Assembly: GCA_020437105.1 (NCBI GenBank)
Contig: JAGQWR010000064.1
Coordinates: 1-61,001 of the forward strand
Reading direction: 5' to 3'
DNA: 61,001 nt
Source of the DNA: Saprospiraceae bacterium
Lineage (GTDB): Bacteria; Bacteroidota; Bacteroidia; Chitinophagales; Saprospiraceae
The translations under genes and the position numbers were made by a program. Below the pieces are notes generated by a model. The model worked only from the letters and a program-made list of their open reading frames with translations. It did not search any database and was not told where the DNA came from. How positions within the stretch are numbered: the first letter of the stretch is position 1; every line of letters starts with the position of its first letter. Below, one piece after another: positions 1 through 8,753 of the stretch.

Positions 1-52
1 TATAAGAATCTTAGCCTTATTGCAGGTCGTCAATTTTGACCTGTTGATTAGC

Positions 53-742
53 ATGGAAAATAGTACGCCCGATATTTTATCCGAGAAATTGCTACTGGCA
101 GTGAAAATGGATCAGCCCACATTTCCTTTTATTCAGAAATTACGGGAGTTACCTTTTTCGGAATTAACTTCCAATCTGGAAAAAGATGATCAAAAAAAAG
201 CATTTTGGATTAATATATATAATGCCTTTTTTCAAATACTTCGAAAAATAGAACGCTTGGATAAACCTGAAATATTTCGAAAAAAAGCTATTGAAATTAG
301 CGGGCATTTTTTCTCGTTGGATGATATCGAACATGGTATTTTACGTAAATACAGGTGGAAATTTTCGCTGGGATATTTGCCAAATATTTTTGCACCCAAG
401 TTGATAAAAGGACTGGCGGTTTCTAAAATTGATTACCGCATTCATTTCGCGCTAAATTGCGGCGCAAAAAGCTGCCCACCGATTGCTTTTTATTCGGCCA
501 ACAAATTAAACCAACAATTGAATATGGCCACCCAGTCATTCCTGGAAGGAGAAACAGACGTTTTTCCTTCCAAAAAGGAGGTCCATGTCAGCCGCTTGTT
601 TCAATGGTTTCGCGCAGATTTCGGAGGACCAACCGGCATACGGCGGATTCTGAAAACGCAAATCCAATTAGAAACAAGCGGACTTAAGATCGTCTATAAA
701 CCTTATTCCTGGGAAGAGGTGTTGGATAATTATGCTGGATGA
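53..742 (+). CDS. DUF547 domain protein (5' end uncertain)
   Basis: This is a DUF547-family protein, a domain found across Bacteroidota and in plants whose biochemical role is unknown. The family signature is visible as FWINIYNAF in the N-terminal third and as HFALNCGAKSCPPI with the following helix in the middle. I chose the ATG at 53 (MENSTPDIL). A TTG at 20 is in the same frame, and the frame stays open to the first base of the window, so a longer or truncated gene cannot be excluded. No signal peptide is visible from the ATG at 53, which suggests a cytoplasmic protein, although an upstream extension could change that. It is convergent with the next gene, with one base between the stop codons. 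Confidence 0.8.
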   Translation: MENSTPDILSEKLLLAVKMDQPTFPFIQKLRELPFSELTSNLEKDDQKKAFWINIYNAFFQILRKIERLDKPEIFRKKAIEISGHFFSLDDIEHGILRKYRWKFSLGYLPNIFAPKLIKGLAVSKIDYRIHFALNCGAKSCPPIAFYSANKLNQQLNMATQSFLEGETDVFPSKKEVHVSRLFQWFRADFGGPTGIRRILKTQIQLETSGLKIVYKPYSWEEVLDNYAG

Positions 743-743
743 T

Positions 744-2348
744 TTAGCGCTCCAGTATTAATTTCCTGGTGACGATCTCCAGGTTGCTTTCCAGCGTTAC
801 GAAAATAACTGATGGTTTTTCCTTTTCGTCTAATGCTACTTCCAGTCGGTTATTCCCCAATTGAAGATTCGCCTCCGGATATTCCGCTTCATAAATGACT
901 CTTCCGGTTTGATCGATAAGTTTTAATGTGACGGCACTCCGATACCCCAGATGCATCGAAATATTTATAATCCCGGAATTTGGGTTCGGAAAAACCTGCA
1001 TATCCATTTTGCCTGTCCGGCGTTCTGATAAATCTTTTGTACCGGAAGTACCGGGCGCGGTTAAATAGACCTTAAAAATCTGACTGCTAGCCACACTTTG
1101 TGTGCCATCATTGATCCAGAAAATATTCGCCGCGGTACTATTTATTCCACCATAGATATAACCGATCAGCGTGTTTTCAGGTATTTCATCCAGCTGCAAA
1201 ACGCTATTCGCGTAAGCGGGAATACCTTGTACAGGAATAAATTCTGAGCCGGAACCCAAATAGCCGGGCATTTCCTGGTCTAATTTGTATTCTGTCAGAT
1301 TGCCATTTTCCGAACGCGTAACCCGGGCAATCGTATTTACAAAAGGTACATTATCGTCCTGCATGAGAACACCATCCTGCACATAGTATTGGGCCATGCC
1401 TCCAAAAAAGAGGTTGTGCATTTCATTTTGATCAGCACTATAGATGGAAATATTGGCACAATGGTAGTGATTAAAATATTGGATGAAATCGGGATTTACT
1501 TCATATCCGCTGGGGCGAATGTCCACACTGTTGAGGTAGGGAAGATCCGCAGTTTGTTGGAAAACACCGGAGAAAATCGTTAATCCTTCCTGGCCGTCCG
1601 GCATGATTTGCGGACTGACGTTCAAATCCCTTCTGTGCAGGTTGTTGGCATCTGTCCAGCTTGGTAAATGGGTGATGGTTAAATTAACACCATCATCTTC
1701 CAGGGTAAAGCGCCGGATGGAGTTTGTATATTCCTGTGTGAAAGTCGGATGGTTCATCGGATTGTAGGCACCGTCAAATCGCTGTCCACCGACCAGGTAA
1801 AAGATGTCCTCAATTTTTTCCAGATAACCACCTGTTACCGCAAAATTAGTATCTGCTACTTGTCTGAAAAAACTGCTAAAAGCCGTTTCGTTGATCACGG
1901 CGTCAATGACAGCTGACACTTTGATGGCTGCCAGGTACGGATGGGTGAGGTGATCCTGGGCCGTAGTACTAAAACCGTAACCTCCAATTAAATATAAATA
2001 ATCTCCTTCCTGGTAGAATTCCATATTTGTGGCGCTAAGCTGTTCCCGAAGTGCAGTAGGAAGGCTCGATAAGGGGGCTGTCCATTTTTGCAAACCCACC
2101 GGATCGACTACAATAATCTGATTGTTGAGACCGGCTTCATCAAATGATGCCCAGGGCTGTCTTCTGTGCAGGCCATCTAAGCGGCCACCCAGAATAAGCC
2201 AGTAACCGTCGTGTTGCCCCCAGGCATAAGATTGCAGTCCGCCCAATTCAGGAATAGAAACAGCTTCCAGTTGTATGTCAAATGGTGTTTGTGTAAAACC
2301 GCTAAAAAAGAAAAAAACGAATGTAAAAAGGAGGCTGGATCTTTTCAT
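744..2348 (-). CDS. Secreted kelch/propeller-like protein with T9SS sorting tail
   Basis: A 534-residue exported protein. Residues 1-20 form a signal peptide (MKRSSLL followed by a Phe-rich core, ending SGFTQ). The body has recurring segments such as YLIGGYGF, YLVGGQRF and FFGGMAQY, each separated by about 50 or more residues. This spacing and the G-G pattern suggest kelch-like beta-propeller blades. The last ~80 residues are a type A T9SS sorting domain (VFPNPNSGIINISM at its start, TRKLILER at its end), so the protein should cross the outer membrane and be surface-anchored or released. Its ligand or substrate is unknown. It appears monocistronic, with the start codon followed at once by a classical signal peptide. 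Confidence 0.8.
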   Translation of the reverse strand: MKRSSLLFTFVFFFFSGFTQTPFDIQLEAVSIPELGGLQSYAWGQHDGYWLILGGRLDGLHRRQPWASFDEAGLNNQIIVVDPVGLQKWTAPLSSLPTALREQLSATNMEFYQEGDYLYLIGGYGFSTTAQDHLTHPYLAAIKVSAVIDAVINETAFSSFFRQVADTNFAVTGGYLEKIEDIFYLVGGQRFDGAYNPMNHPTFTQEYTNSIRRFTLEDDGVNLTITHLPSWTDANNLHRRDLNVSPQIMPDGQEGLTIFSGVFQQTADLPYLNSVDIRPSGYEVNPDFIQYFNHYHCANISIYSADQNEMHNLFFGGMAQYYVQDGVLMQDDNVPFVNTIARVTRSENGNLTEYKLDQEMPGYLGSGSEFIPVQGIPAYANSVLQLDEIPENTLIGYIYGGINSTAANIFWINDGTQSVASSQIFKVYLTAPGTSGTKDLSERRTGKMDMQVFPNPNSGIINISMHLGYRSAVTLKLIDQTGRVIYEAEYPEANLQLGNNRLEVALDEKEKPSVIFVTLESNLEIVTRKLILER

Positions 2349-2411
2349 GTTGCTTTTTTAATTGAACCAATAAACGAGGTGAACTTATCCTCAAAAGTAG
2401 CTTCAAAAGAA

Positions 2412-2445
2412 ATCCCTTTTAGTGATCGCAATCACAAAAAGGGAT
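2412..2445 (-). terminator. Hairpin terminator downstream of the cupin gene
   Basis: Two 15-base arms (2412-2426 and 2431-2445) pair with one mismatch around a 4-base loop (CGCA). Read on the minus strand the hairpin is followed by a T-rich run (TTTCTTTTG). It lies about 30 bases beyond the stop of the minus-strand cupin gene. The loop-proximal part also reads TGATCGCAATCA, which resembles a CRP/FNR box and sits 75 bases upstream of the next minus-strand gene, so a dual role is possible. Confidence 0.6.
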
Positions 2446-2475
2446 GACTTTAAAACCCAAATAGCGGGCGTTTAT

Positions 2476-2763
2476 CTATTGAATCAGTAGTAACAAAGAA
2501 TCTGCTTTTCCAACAAGTTGGTGCGTTACCTTTTCAGGGATTTCTACAAAGTCGTGTACGGCTTTTAGATCCACGCTCCGACCGTCTTCTTCATACACTG
2601 CATGACCTGAAAGTAAAACCAACAAGGCCTTATTTTTGCTTTGGTGTTTATCCAGCAGGCCGTCTTTTTTAAGACGAAGCAACGTTGCATTACCAGTACT
2701 TTTTAGAATATTTTGCGTTTTTACAGCTTTATCAGAATCCGTTAAAAAGGTATGAAGGTTCAT
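2476..2763 (-). CDS. Small cupin-like protein
   Basis: A 95-residue single-domain protein with a cupin-like beta-strand pattern. LLVLLSGHAVYEEDGR corresponds to cupin motif 1 (the G-x-hydrophobic turn), and FVEIPEKVTHQLVGK to motif 2, in which a conserved His follows a Pro-containing turn. The full metal-binding set (two His and a Glu in motif 1) is not evident, so metal binding is uncertain. There is no signal peptide, so it should be cytosolic. It stands alone between a hairpin and a divergent hydrolase gene. A role in sensing or binding a small molecule is possible but cannot be read from the sequence. Confidence 0.6.
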   Translation of the reverse strand: MNLHTFLTDSDKAVKTQNILKSTGNATLLRLKKDGLLDKHQSKNKALLVLLSGHAVYEEDGRSVDLKAVHDFVEIPEKVTHQLVGKADSLLLLIQ

Positions 2764-2879
2764 TCAAAATAGTTTTGATAGGTACTGCGGCTAAGGTATT
2801 CACCTTTCCAGACTTACTTAAGGACATTTGTCACCCAAAAAAGTTATTTTTCCTGTTCCAAACCTAAATAATTTTTAAA

Positions 2880-4001
2880 ATGAAGCTCCCTGTTGGATTT
2901 TTCAAGTTTCACAAAAATGCCTTTATAAATTACCAGCTCAACAGGTGGTATTCCCTGGGCTATGCCCGGAAGGAAGATATTATCGCTATTGGCGAGCAAA
3001 TAAAATCATTTGTTGATTATGTACGCTTGTTTACCCAGGCAGGGGAGCGCGCCTTAGAGGAAGGTCGATTGACCAATGCTGCTACGTATTTTCGAGCGGC
3101 TGAATTTTTGATTGAACCAACAAATCCGGCCAAATTACCTGCCTATGATCGTTTTATAAAAACTTTTGATCAGGCTTTCGCCGAAGAAAAAGTAGATCGG
3201 GTTAAAATACCTTACGCTAATAGTTATTTATCCGGTTTAAAAATTGATTCCCGAAAGGGCAAAAGTAAGGGCACCATCCTGGCCTGCGGTGGTTTTGATT
3301 CTTTTATCGAAGAATTTTATTGCATGTGGGCGTACTTCGCGGAGCAGGGCTATGATGTCATTGCATTTGAGGGGCCCGGGCAGGGAGGTACCTTGCGAAA
3401 GTATAAACTTCCTTTTGATCACGATTGGGAAAAACCAACTGCTGCTGTATTGGATTTTTATCAGATTAAAGAAGCAACGCTGATAGGCGTGTCGATGGGT
3501 GGATATTGGGCTATCCGTGCGGGGGCTTATGAGAAACGCATTACCCGAATCGTCGCTTTCCCGCCTGTTTATGATTGGTTGGAACTCACCAATAATTTCA
3601 ACCGGAAACTCGTCTCCGTTATGATGAAATTTCCCCGATTTATGAATTTTAGCATCCGCCTGAAAATGCTGGTAGGTACGCTCCGGCACACGGTAAACCA
3701 AGCCATGTTTATCATCGACAAACAGGAGCCAATTGAGGCAGTTCGTTGGATGCTTGGGATGAATAAAACCCATTTGCACAGCGAGTTGATTACTCAGGAT
3801 GTATTGCTAATGACCGGGGAGCATGATGCCTTTCAACCACCAAAACTGTTGTACAAACAGCAAGAAGCCTTGGTAAATGCCCAATCAGTAACTACCCGGA
3901 TTTTTACAAAGGAAGAACATGCAGATCAACATTGTCAGATGGGAAATGTAGATTTAGCCTTGCAAACCATTGTTGAGTGGCTGGATGACTTAAAGAAATG
4001 A
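2880..4001 (+). CDS. Alpha/beta hydrolase (FrsA/DUF1100-like)
   Basis: A 373-residue alpha/beta-hydrolase. The oxyanion-hole region GPGQGG precedes the nucleophile elbow GVSMGG (Ser205). The later acidic and His members of the triad are probably the Asp in GEHDAFQPP and the His in EEHADQH near the C terminus. The long helical N-terminal region (residues 1-110) before the hydrolase core resembles the FrsA / 2,6-dihydropseudooxynicotine-hydrolase type of carboxylic ester or C-C hydrolases. No signal peptide is present. The stop codon overlaps the start of the following short-chain dehydrogenase (ATGA), so the two are translationally coupled and probably act on the same class of carbonyl/ester substrate. 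The substrate is unknown. Confidence 0.8.
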   Translation: MKLPVGFFKFHKNAFINYQLNRWYSLGYARKEDIIAIGEQIKSFVDYVRLFTQAGERALEEGRLTNAATYFRAAEFLIEPTNPAKLPAYDRFIKTFDQAFAEEKVDRVKIPYANSYLSGLKIDSRKGKSKGTILACGGFDSFIEEFYCMWAYFAEQGYDVIAFEGPGQGGTLRKYKLPFDHDWEKPTAAVLDFYQIKEATLIGVSMGGYWAIRAGAYEKRITRIVAFPPVYDWLELTNNFNRKLVSVMMKFPRFMNFSIRLKMLVGTLRHTVNQAMFIIDKQEPIEAVRWMLGMNKTHLHSELITQDVLLMTGEHDAFQPPKLLYKQQEALVNAQSVTTRIFTKEEHADQHCQMGNVDLALQTIVEWLDDLKK

Positions 4002-4828
4002 AAATTAAATCAATGGAAAGATCAAAAAAGCGTGTGTTTCTTACAGGGGCCGCCTCGGGATTAGGGCTGGAGCTTGGGCTTATATTGGCCAGTCAGGGAT
4101 GGAGTCTTGGTATTACTGATATTCGGCAGGATGTATTGGCTGAAGCTGCCCGGAAATTTGAATCGGCCGGAGCGGCTAACGTAATGACTTACAGCTTTGA
4201 TGTCAGCGATCGGCCTGCCTACGAAGAGGCTGCTGTCGCATTTTTAGAATGGGCCGGAGGTATCGACCTGCTGATAAACAATGCCGGGGTAGGAGATGGG
4301 GGCGATTTTTCGGATTATAAACTGGACGATTGGGAGTGGTTGATGCAAGTCAATTTCCTGGGTGTGGTTTACGGCTGCAAACTTTTTATAGATACCTTCC
4401 AAAAGCAAAAAAGCGGGTTGATAATAAATATCTCCTCTGCTGCCGCTTTCGCGAATGGGCCGGGTATGTCGGCATATAATGCATCTAAAGCAGCCGTTCG
4501 GTCTCTTTCCGAGACCCTGTCATATGAATTGCTGCCTTATAATATTGGTGTTTGTGTGGTAATGCCTACGTTTTTTAAAACAGATGTTATGCAGTACGCC
4601 CGCGGACCAGCAGCTGCTCAGCATTTTGCCAAAAAAATGATTGATCGGTCTGAATTGGAGGCTTCTACCGTGGCCAAGGAAATACTTGAAAAAGCATTGG
4701 CAGGCAAGGCAGAGATTATTCTCCCCACCTCCGCCCGCAAGCTTTATCGTATTAAAAGATATTTCCCGGCTTTATTTCGCCGAAAGGCAAAAGAAGCTGT
4801 TTGGAAAAATTTTCAAAAACGTTCTTAG
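3998..4828 (+). CDS. Short-chain dehydrogenase/reductase (SDR)
   Basis: A classical SDR oxidoreductase. The dinucleotide-binding TGAASGLG motif is at residues ~16-23, NNAG is near residue 96, the catalytic Ser is in ISSAAAF, and the YNASK motif supplies Tyr and Lys. The annotated ATG overlaps the preceding hydrolase stop. An in-frame ATG five codons later (4013, MERSKK) is an equally good start. The gene runs tail-to-tail into acetyl-CoA synthetase with a 4-base overlap of stop codons. The C-terminal ~35 residues are rich in Arg and Lys (KLYRIKRYFPALFRRK), as in SDRs that act on hydrophobic substrates. The exact substrate cannot be deduced. Confidence 0.9.
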   Translation: MKIKSMERSKKRVFLTGAASGLGLELGLILASQGWSLGITDIRQDVLAEAARKFESAGAANVMTYSFDVSDRPAYEEAAVAFLEWAGGIDLLINNAGVGDGGDFSDYKLDDWEWLMQVNFLGVVYGCKLFIDTFQKQKSGLIINISSAAAFANGPGMSAYNASKAAVRSLSETLSYELLPYNIGVCVVMPTFFKTDVMQYARGPAAAQHFAKKMIDRSELEASTVAKEILEKALAGKAEIILPTSARKLYRIKRYFPALFRRKAKEAVWKNFQKRS

Positions 4829-6735
4829 TTTTCGGTTTTTACAGCGCCCTCCTTAATTTCTTCAACGACCTCCGGATTTAACAGGGTAGAGGTATCTCCC
4901 AGATTTGATATATCTCCGGAAGCGATCTTGCGCAAAATCCGCCGCATAATTTTACCGGATCGGGTTTTAGGCAGGCCTGACACAATTTGAATAGCATCCG
5001 GTTTAGCAATGGGACCGATCATTTTGGTCACCGTGGTGCGTACCTCTTTCCGGAATTTTTCGTCATCCTTCACCGGAACGTTTGTGATCACATACGCATA
5101 AATGCCTTGTCCTTTGATTGGATGCGGATATCCAACCACAGCTGATTCGACCACATTATCATGTTCGTTTATTGCATTTTCAACCTCGGCGGTGCCCATC
5201 CGGTGGCCGGAAACATTGATCACATCATCCACCCGGCCAATAACCCGATAACGACCATCCATATCCTTTCTGGCACCATCGCCAGTAAAGTACATGTTTT
5301 CAAAAGGTGAAAAATAGACCTCCTGACAGCGTTTGTGGTCGCCATACGTAGTCCGCAACATGGAAGGCCAGGGGAATTTAATACATAGTAATCCTTCTAC
5401 ACCATTGCCTTCCAATTCTTTACCGGAGGCATCAAGTAATACGAGCTGTACTCCCGGCAAAGGATAAGAAGCATAACAGGGTTTGGTATCAGTTATCCCA
5501 GGAAGGGGACTAATCATAATACCACCAGTTTCTGTCTGCCACCAGGTGTCAACAATAGGGGCATTTCCACGTCCAACTTTATCATTGTACCAATGCCAGG
5601 CTTCCTCATTGATAGGTTCGCCAACCGAGCCAATAACTTTGAGGGAGTTTAGGTTGAATTTATCTACATAGGAGTCGCCCTGTGCCATCAGCGCACGAAT
5701 AGCTGTAGGAGCGGTGTAAAATTGATTGACCTGATGTTTATCGCACACTTCCCAAAATCTTCCGGCATCCGGGTAAGTTGGTACGCCTTCAAACATCACC
5801 GTGGTTGCCCCGGCAAGTAAAGGACCATATACAATGTAGGAATGACCCGTAATCCAGCCAATATCTGCTGTACACCAATACACATCACCGTCCTGATACT
5901 GAAATACATTTCGAAAACTGAAACAGGTATAAACCATATACCCGCCACAGGTATGTACCACACCTTTTGGTTTTCCGGTAGAACCGGAGGTATAGAGGAT
6001 AAATAACATGTCTTCCGAATCCATTTCTTCTGCCTCGCAAGTACTGGACTGATGATCCACCTCCTCATGCCACCATTTATCGAGCCGGGTATTCCAGGCA
6101 ATGGATGCACCAGTATTACGATGTACAAGCACGGTTTCGATAGAATCACATCCCAGGGCAATAGCATCATCAACAACCTGCTTAACGGGAATATCTTTGT
6201 TGCCCCGATTATTATAATCAGAACAAATAACCATTTTGCAGGTCGCATCCTTAATCCGATCGGCCAGAGCAGAAGCCGAAAAACCGGCAAACACGACGGA
6301 GTGAATTGCTCCAATTCGGGCACAGGCCAACACGCCGATTGTTAATTCTGGTACCATGGGCATATAAAAACAAACACGGTCGCCTTTTTGTATTCCATTT
6401 GCTTTTAAAGCATTGGCGGTCTTGCATACTGCTGTATGCAGTTCCTTATAAGTATAAGATTGTACCGCATGGCTAGGGTCATTCGGTTCCCATAGAATTG
6501 CGACCTGATCCCCGCGTTCTGCCAAATGTCGATCCAGGCAATTTTCCGTAATATTTAATTTGCCGCCTTTAAACCACTGGATGTTTGGCGTTTTAAAGTC
6601 CCATTCCAGTACCTGATCCCATTTTTTTCGCCACAAAAAACTATCAGCTTGTTCTGCCCAGAATCCTTCCGGATCTGAAACACTTTTATTATAGGCTTCG
6701 CGGTATTCTGCTATATTTTTTATCTGTAAAGTCAT
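4825..6735 (-). CDS. acs: Acetyl-CoA synthetase
   Basis: AMP-forming acetate-CoA ligase, 636 residues, which is normal for the family. It converts acetate, ATP and CoA into acetyl-CoA. Visible hallmarks are the adenylation P-loop YTSGSTGKPKG (residues ~248-258), the WWQTETGG motif, TGDGA and YRVIGRVDDVINVSGHR in the hinge region, and PKTRSGKIMRR with the catalytic Lys (about K595), the residue inactivated by acetylation in characterised Acs proteins. I chose the ATG at 6735 (MTLQIKN). A further-upstream TTG would add 14 residues that are not family-like. It is monocistronic and convergent with the SDR gene. Confidence 0.95.
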   Translation of the reverse strand: MTLQIKNIAEYREAYNKSVSDPEGFWAEQADSFLWRKKWDQVLEWDFKTPNIQWFKGGKLNITENCLDRHLAERGDQVAILWEPNDPSHAVQSYTYKELHTAVCKTANALKANGIQKGDRVCFYMPMVPELTIGVLACARIGAIHSVVFAGFSASALADRIKDATCKMVICSDYNNRGNKDIPVKQVVDDAIALGCDSIETVLVHRNTGASIAWNTRLDKWWHEEVDHQSSTCEAEEMDSEDMLFILYTSGSTGKPKGVVHTCGGYMVYTCFSFRNVFQYQDGDVYWCTADIGWITGHSYIVYGPLLAGATTVMFEGVPTYPDAGRFWEVCDKHQVNQFYTAPTAIRALMAQGDSYVDKFNLNSLKVIGSVGEPINEEAWHWYNDKVGRGNAPIVDTWWQTETGGIMISPLPGITDTKPCYASYPLPGVQLVLLDASGKELEGNGVEGLLCIKFPWPSMLRTTYGDHKRCQEVYFSPFENMYFTGDGARKDMDGRYRVIGRVDDVINVSGHRMGTAEVENAINEHDNVVESAVVGYPHPIKGQGIYAYVITNVPVKDDEKFRKEVRTTVTKMIGPIAKPDAIQIVSGLPKTRSGKIMRRILRKIASGDISNLGDTSTLLNPEVVEEIKEGAVKTEN

Positions 6736-7304
6736 CTGGATTAGTTTGATTAAAGCAATATAGACCCTCCTGTCCAAAAGCTGTTAATGTGGAATTATAT
6801 TTTGAAAGAAAGCCATATGACAATTAGTTGTAAGGGCTTGTCACAAAGAAACAAATTTTTGATTAATTGGAATATCACAGGTCTTCTCTTACGGATGGCC
6901 AGCTTGTTCATTTCTAAACAATAGTGCACTCCGGCAATAGTTAACAAACCATTGTTACGTTTACATTCGCCCCAGGCAGCTGTTAAGAACAAATGGCAAT
7001 GATCCCCGTTATTACCGAAGAATGGTCAATGCTCTCCTGCGCTTGTAGCGCATAGTTGAAAAGGTTCGGGAAGCCAACACAGTTGGCTGTTTGGAGAAAT
7101 ACTTTTTTGACAAAAAACTGCTGGCACGATTTTTATTGGGAATTCTTGGATAGTTTTTAAGGTAAAACCAAATATGGATATTACCTTTTTCGCGACATTC
7201 CCATAAAACGTGTTTGGGGGTTGCTTTTGCAGACTGCACGAATCACCATCAATTGCCTTGATATGTTTTAAATCGGGTATTTAATTAAGTTGTAATAAGT
7301 AAAA
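6736..7304. other. Intergenic region without a supported gene
   Basis: This 569-base AT-rich gap separates acs from the ATP-grasp operon and should hold both divergent promoters. A small hairpin (AGCCAAC, loop ACA, GTTGGCT) lies at 7072-7088. Near 7208 the sequence CGTGTTTGGGGGTT resembles one end of the inverted-repeat element at 27403-27547, but I found no matching second end. Short open frames of 65 and 75 codons on the minus strand lack any recognisable domain and I do not call them. Confidence 0.4.
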
Positions 7305-8753
7305 ATGTCAGAGTTAACGATCGCGCAAAAAATAGTACCAGGCAATTTTGAACCAGAAAATCACTGGTATCCCAAAGCGCTTAACGCTACTATTCATCCC
7401 CTGATAAACTTTTTTTTGCACCTTAGCAAGGACCGCATCATAAAACGTTATTGCCATTTACATCCAAAAGTGCGTCCGGAAGTACTCGGTGAAGTATTGA
7501 AATATCAACCAAAATATTTTCGATGGGCTGGTGCTGATTTGATGCATGTAACGGATGCAGAGGGAAATCGCAAAATGGTTGTCATCGAAAATAATTCCTG
7601 TCCCTCCGGGCAGAAATCCATGCCCTTGCAGGATGATAATCAGGAAATGGGCGGGTATCGCTTGTTAGTAGAGCGTACAATAAAACCCACTTTGGGGAAA
7701 AAGGTTAAAGGGATCCCGGGTGCGCTGGCCGTAATTTATGATAAAAACCCAATGGAAGCTACTGGTTATGCCAATGCCATGGCCACCTTATTTGAGGAGC
7801 CGGTTCATTTAATAACCTACTACCATGATGATCCCAACCCCGGCGTTCGCTTTGAGGACGGCGTAATGATGGTTCGTACGGAAACAGATACCTGGACTCC
7901 CATACGGGGAGCATTTCGATACCTGACTCAGAAACCCTGGACCCGCCTTCCAATTAATTGTAAAACACGTATCCTAAATCCGGTAGTTGCCTGTCTGGCA
8001 GGTGGCCGAAATAAGATGGTTGCGTCTAAGGCATATGACCTATATAATTCCACCTTGGATGGTAGCGGATTAGAGATTTTGACCCCGGAAACTATCTGGG
8101 ATGTGAGTAAGGAAGAAATTCCATTATGGGTTCAAAAGATGGGTGGCCAGGCAGTTATAAAAAACCCGTACAGCAATGCGGGACAAGGAGTGTGGACGAT
8201 TGTAAATGATCACGAATTGGATGCCTTTATGGAAAGAGATTATCCCTATGGTCGGTTTATCGTTCAAAGCCTGATTGGCAATTATGAATGGAGTTCAACT
8301 TCAGCACGCGGAAAATTTTATCATATTGGTACCATGCCCTCTGATAAAGGCAATACTTATGTGGCAGATATACGTCTAATGGTAAGTGCGACAGAGTCTG
8401 GAATTCGTCCGATCGGAGTTTATGCCAGGCGGGCATTAAAACCGTTGCTTGATCAAATCTCCGAAAGCACAGATTCCTGGGAAATGCTGGGCACCAACCT
8501 TTCCGTTAAAAACGCGGAAGGAAATTGGGATACGGATACCAACAGGCTGCTATTGATGGATCGACGGGATTTTAACCGTCTTGGAATTGGCTTAGATGAT
8601 CTGATAGAGGCCTATATTCAAACAGTTTTGTCTATGATCGCAATTGATAAAATGTGTATTAACCTCTTTAACAGTAAAGGAAAATTTCGAATGCGGCTGT
8701 TCAAATCATTAAATGATGATGATGCCCTGCTAAACGAAATTATGGCACCATGA
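7305..8753 (+). CDS. ATP-grasp-like ligase, probably circularly permuted type
   Basis: A 482-residue soluble protein that I read as an ATP-grasp-fold ligase. VIENNSCPSGQKSMP (residues ~93-107) recalls the E-x-N-x-x-x-PSG motif of circularly permuted ATP-grasp proteins. QAVIKNPYSNAGQGVW (282-297) looks like the ATP-binding Lys plus Gly-rich loop. RFIVQSLIG and ADIRLMV...GVYARRA fit the nucleotide- and metal-binding strands. If correct, it joins a carboxylate to an amine with ATP hydrolysis. It is the first gene of a four-gene operon and its stop overlaps the next ATP-grasp gene by 4 bases. The substrate is unknown. The family call rests on motif resemblance only and could be wrong in detail. 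Confidence 0.6.
   Translation: MSELTIAQKIVPGNFEPENHWYPKALNATIHPLINFFLHLSKDRIIKRYCHLHPKVRPEVLGEVLKYQPKYFRWAGADLMHVTDAEGNRKMVVIENNSCPSGQKSMPLQDDNQEMGGYRLLVERTIKPTLGKKVKGIPGALAVIYDKNPMEATGYANAMATLFEEPVHLITYYHDDPNPGVRFEDGVMMVRTETDTWTPIRGAFRYLTQKPWTRLPINCKTRILNPVVACLAGGRNKMVASKAYDLYNSTLDGSGLEILTPETIWDVSKEEIPLWVQKMGGQAVIKNPYSNAGQGVWTIVNDHELDAFMERDYPYGRFIVQSLIGNYEWSSTSARGKFYHIGTMPSDKGNTYVADIRLMVSATESGIRPIGVYARRALKPLLDQISESTDSWEMLGTNLSVKNAEGNWDTDTNRLLLMDRRDFNRLGIGLDDLIEAYIQTVLSMIAIDKMCINLFNSKGKFRMRLFKSLNDDDALLNEIMAP

Noticed and set aside
2423..2434. CRP/FNR-like box TGATCGCAATCA upstream of the T9SS gene at 2348
   Set aside because: It forms the loop end of a longer near-perfect hairpin that fits a terminator for the cupin gene, so the palindrome is explained otherwise.
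7012..7239. 75-codon frame on the minus strand
   Set aside because: No recognisable domain, no ribosome-binding or operon context, and no strong coding character.
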